In this document: positions 6,058 to 7,562 of the stretch, piece by piece
Position numbering within the stretch: the first letter of the stretch is position 1
Layout: each line of letters begins with the position of its first letter
From: Candidatus Cloacimonadota bacterium
GTDB taxonomy: Bacteria; Cloacimonadota; Cloacimonadia; Cloacimonadales; TCS61
Assembly: GCA_003647825.1 (NCBI GenBank)
Contig: QMNP01000064.1
Span: forward strand, 1-7,562
Direction of reading: 5' to 3'
DNA length: 7,562 nt
Translations under genes and position numbers: made by a program
Notes under the pieces: generated by a model
Seen by the model: only the letters and a program-made list of their open reading frames with translations
The model's database searches: none
Told to the model about the DNA's origin: nothing

Positions 6058-6618
6058 ATGGATTTTAATGAAGTTGTGCTTACAAGAAAGAGTATTAGAA
6101 GTTTCACTGATAAACAAATTCCAGATGATGTATTACAGGAAATGTTTACTGCATCTCAGGTTGCTCCATCATTTCAAAATAGACAATGCTGGCGATATAT
6201 TGTTGTAAAAGATATTAAGAAACGAAGAGAACTGGCATTAAAAAGTGGATTGGTGGGAAAGGTAAATTTCTTTATCAAAGAAGCACCCGTTATTATTGTT
6301 GCATGTGCAGATACCAGCAAGAGTGGCACGATGAATGGGCAGGATTATTATCTTGTTGATGTAGCAATATCCTTTCAGCAAATGATGCTGGCAGCTTGGA
6401 ATAATGGTATTGGAAGCTGCTGGCTGGCTGCTTTCAATGAGAATAGTGTGAAGAAAATATTGGATATTCCAGATAAGATAAGAGTTGTTGCTATGAGTCC
6501 ATTTGGTTATCCCAAAGAAAAGACATCGCTATATTCCAAAGCAGTAAAAACCTTTGCAGGAAGCAAAAAAAGAATAGAATTAGATAAAATGATATTTCAG
6601 GAAACGTGGGAAAGTTGA
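6058..6618 (+). CDS. Nitroreductase-family FMN-dependent oxidoreductase
   Basis: This is a 186-residue cytosolic flavoprotein of the nitroreductase superfamily, at the short end of the family's length. Visible motifs are the N-terminal FMN-phosphate motif TRKSIRSF (9-16), APSFQNRQCWRYIVV (36-50, the APS..N.QPW.F.VV block), DVAISFQQMMLAAWNNGIGSCWLAAF (101-126, the dimer-interface helix and GLGSCW motif), and SPFGYPKEK (147-155). The start is firm: the codon two before the ATG, at 6052-6054, is an in-frame TAA, and GGGG lies six bases upstream of the ATG. Members reduce nitro compounds, quinones or flavins with NAD(P)H, or act in specialised pathways. The physiological substrate cannot be told here. 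It stands between a terminator and the adenosine deaminase gene. Cotranscription with the latter is possible, as I see no terminator between them. Confidence 0.93.
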   Translation: MDFNEVVLTRKSIRSFTDKQIPDDVLQEMFTASQVAPSFQNRQCWRYIVVKDIKKRRELALKSGLVGKVNFFIKEAPVIIVACADTSKSGTMNGQDYYLVDVAISFQQMMLAAWNNGIGSCWLAAFNENSVKKILDIPDKIRVVAMSPFGYPKEKTSLYSKAVKTFAGSKKRIELDKMIFQETWES

Positions 6619-6651
6619 TTGTAGATTTTAGATTAAAGATTTATGATTTAA
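6617..6651 (+). repeat. Five tandem degenerate heptamers (GATTtwA)
   Basis: Five consecutive seven-base units read GATTGTA, GATTTTA, GATTAAA, GATTTAT and GATTTAA. All begin with GATT and differ only in the last three bases. The first unit starts inside the stop codon of the nitroreductase gene. The array fills the first third of the spacer before the adenosine deaminase gene. Confidence 0.7.
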
Positions 6652-6732
6652 TATGTGAGTAATAAATGATAATCGATACATAACCAGTAAATTAGATTAT
6701 TCCTAACATATTGGATAGGCAAAGGAGCTTAG
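6652..6732 (+). promoter_or_regulatory. Leader of the adenosine deaminase gene with ribosome binding site
   Basis: AAGGAG at 6722-6727, five bases before the ATG at 6733, is a clear Shine-Dalgarno. A TAACAT box at 6704-6709 resembles the -10 candidates in front of the two upstream plus-strand genes (TAATAT, TAACAT), but no convincing -35 precedes it. I see no stable hairpin or riboswitch in this stretch. Confidence 0.45.
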
Positions 6733-7562
6733 ATGAAATTAACGAGAGAATTTATAGAAAAATTACCAAAAACAGATTTGCATGTACATCTGGATGGATC
6801 ACTGAGGGTAAGTACGATCTTTGATCTGGCCAAGAAACAAAAAGTGAAATTACCGGTTGAAACGGAAGAAGAGCTTGCTGATATGATCTGTTGTGATCGG
6901 CAATGTGACAGCCTGGTGGATTATCTACAAGGGTTTGATATTACCTTAAGTGTTTTGCAGACAGCAGATGCACTTTTTCGGGTCGCATATGAGCTGGCTG
7001 AAGATGCTGCCAAAGAGAATATTCGCTATATCGAAGTAAGATATTCTCCGATTCTTCACACTAAAAAAGGTTTAAAATTAACTACAATTTCTGATGCTGT
7101 AATTCATGGACTTGCAGCTGCAGAAAAGAAATTCAATATAAAGACTGGTGTCATCATTTGCGGAATACGTAATATGAATCCTGCCAGTTCATTGGAATTG
7201 GCAAAACTGGCAGTTGCATACAAAAATAAAGGTGTTCTGGGCTTTGATTTAGCTGGAGCAGAAGAAGATCATCCCGCTAAACATCATAAAGATGCTTTTT
7301 ACCTGGCTTTGAACAATAATATTAATATTACAGTTCATGCCGGTGAAGCTTATGGTCCGGAAAGTATTCATCAGGCTCTGCATTATTGCGGCACCCACCG
7401 TATCGGTCATGGAACACGACTGATAGAGGATGGAGATCTTCTGAACTATGTTAATGATCATCGTATTCCACTTGAAATTTGTATTACCAGCAATTTGCAA
7501 ACGAAAGCAATTTCCGGATTAAAGGAACATCCGCTTGGATTTTATGTTGATTATGGTCTGCG
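6733..7562 (+). CDS. add: Adenosine deaminase, C-terminus cut by window edge
   Basis: This enzyme hydrolyses adenosine (and deoxyadenosine) to inosine in purine salvage, using a catalytic zinc in a TIM barrel. I translated 276 codons from ATG at 6733 to the edge without a stop. Metal ligands H17 and H19 are in KTDLHVHLDGSLR. The substrate and catalytic block VHAGE (201-205) supplies H202 and E205. THRIGHGTRL (221-230) supplies H226. LEICITSNLQT (247-257) is the LE.CP.SN motif, here with Ile in place of the usual Pro. The final metal-binding Asp motif (TDN/NDD), expected 7-8 residues further on, lies outside the window. Bacterial homologues are usually about 330-345 residues, so roughly 60 are missing. 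An aminodeoxyfutalosine or adenine deaminase of the same superfamily is the main alternative. The AAGGAG upstream supports the start. Confidence 0.92.
   Translation, partial: MKLTREFIEKLPKTDLHVHLDGSLRVSTIFDLAKKQKVKLPVETEEELADMICCDRQCDSLVDYLQGFDITLSVLQTADALFRVAYELAEDAAKENIRYIEVRYSPILHTKKGLKLTTISDAVIHGLAAAEKKFNIKTGVIICGIRNMNPASSLELAKLAVAYKNKGVLGFDLAGAEEDHPAKHHKDAFYLALNNNINITVHAGEAYGPESIHQALHYCGTHRIGHGTRLIEDGDLLNYVNDHRIPLEICITSNLQTKAISGLKEHPLGFYVDYGL

Noticed and set aside
5948..6208. Plus-strand open frame of 86 residues before and over the nitroreductase start
   Set aside because: It starts inside the terminator hairpin and its last half is the nitroreductase gene read in another frame. There is no ribosome binding site.
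6652..6685. TATGT...ACATA inverted repeat in the spacer before the adenosine deaminase gene
   Set aside because: Five-base arms far apart in very AT-rich sequence are expected by chance, with no T-tract or known operator pattern.
7249..7500. Minus-strand open frame of 83 residues
   Set aside because: It is antisense to the adenosine deaminase VHAGE, GHGTR and SNLQT motifs. It is a shadow.
1..7562. Mobile element, CRISPR, defence or RNA gene
   Set aside because: I saw no transposase motif, no regular direct repeat with spacers, no tRNA-like cloverleaf and no defence-family domain on either strand.

Overview
The window is AT-rich and densely coded, and it reads as ordinary chromosome from a Gram-negative-type bacterium. 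It encodes outer-membrane barrel-like proteins with signal peptides. The best guess is the FCB superphylum (Bacteroidota relatives such as Cloacimonadota or Marinimicrobia). This is an inference from a DUF6588-like protein, a DUF3108 protein and the composition. Clear Shine-Dalgarno sequences and sigma70-like promoter candidates argue against a typical Bacteroidota genome. No lineage-specific marker is present.

Left half (1-4667, minus strand): a compact five-gene run, in transcription order coaBC, an SDR oxidoreductase, a POTRA-less Omp85/BamA-like barrel protein, a DUF3108 protein, and queA, which runs off the left edge. The junctions are an 8-bp overlap, a 33-bp gap, a 4-bp overlap (TTGA) and a 4-bp overlap (ATGA), so the genes are very probably cotranscribed and partly translationally coupled. 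Three of the five start with GTG or TTG. The run combines coenzyme A synthesis (CoaBC) and tRNA queuosine modification (QueA) with two envelope proteins of unknown role.

Middle (4668-5966): a 141-bp divergent intergenic region with promoter-like elements and a strong ribosome binding site leads into a 369-residue exported DUF6588-like protein. That gene is followed by a clean intrinsic terminator, so it looks like a single-gene transcription unit.

Right part (5967-7562, plus strand): a small FMN-dependent nitroreductase-family protein, a 114-bp spacer that begins with five tandem degenerate GATT-heptamers, and adenosine deaminase, which is cut by the right edge after all but the last metal/catalytic motif.

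No RNA genes, CRISPR arrays, insertion sequences or defence genes are visible, and no gap without a gene exceeds 141 bases. The items most worth a second look are the coupled barrel/DUF3108 pair with its altered lid-loop motif, the heptamer repeat, and the A9 tract in the promoter spacer of the DUF6588-like gene.
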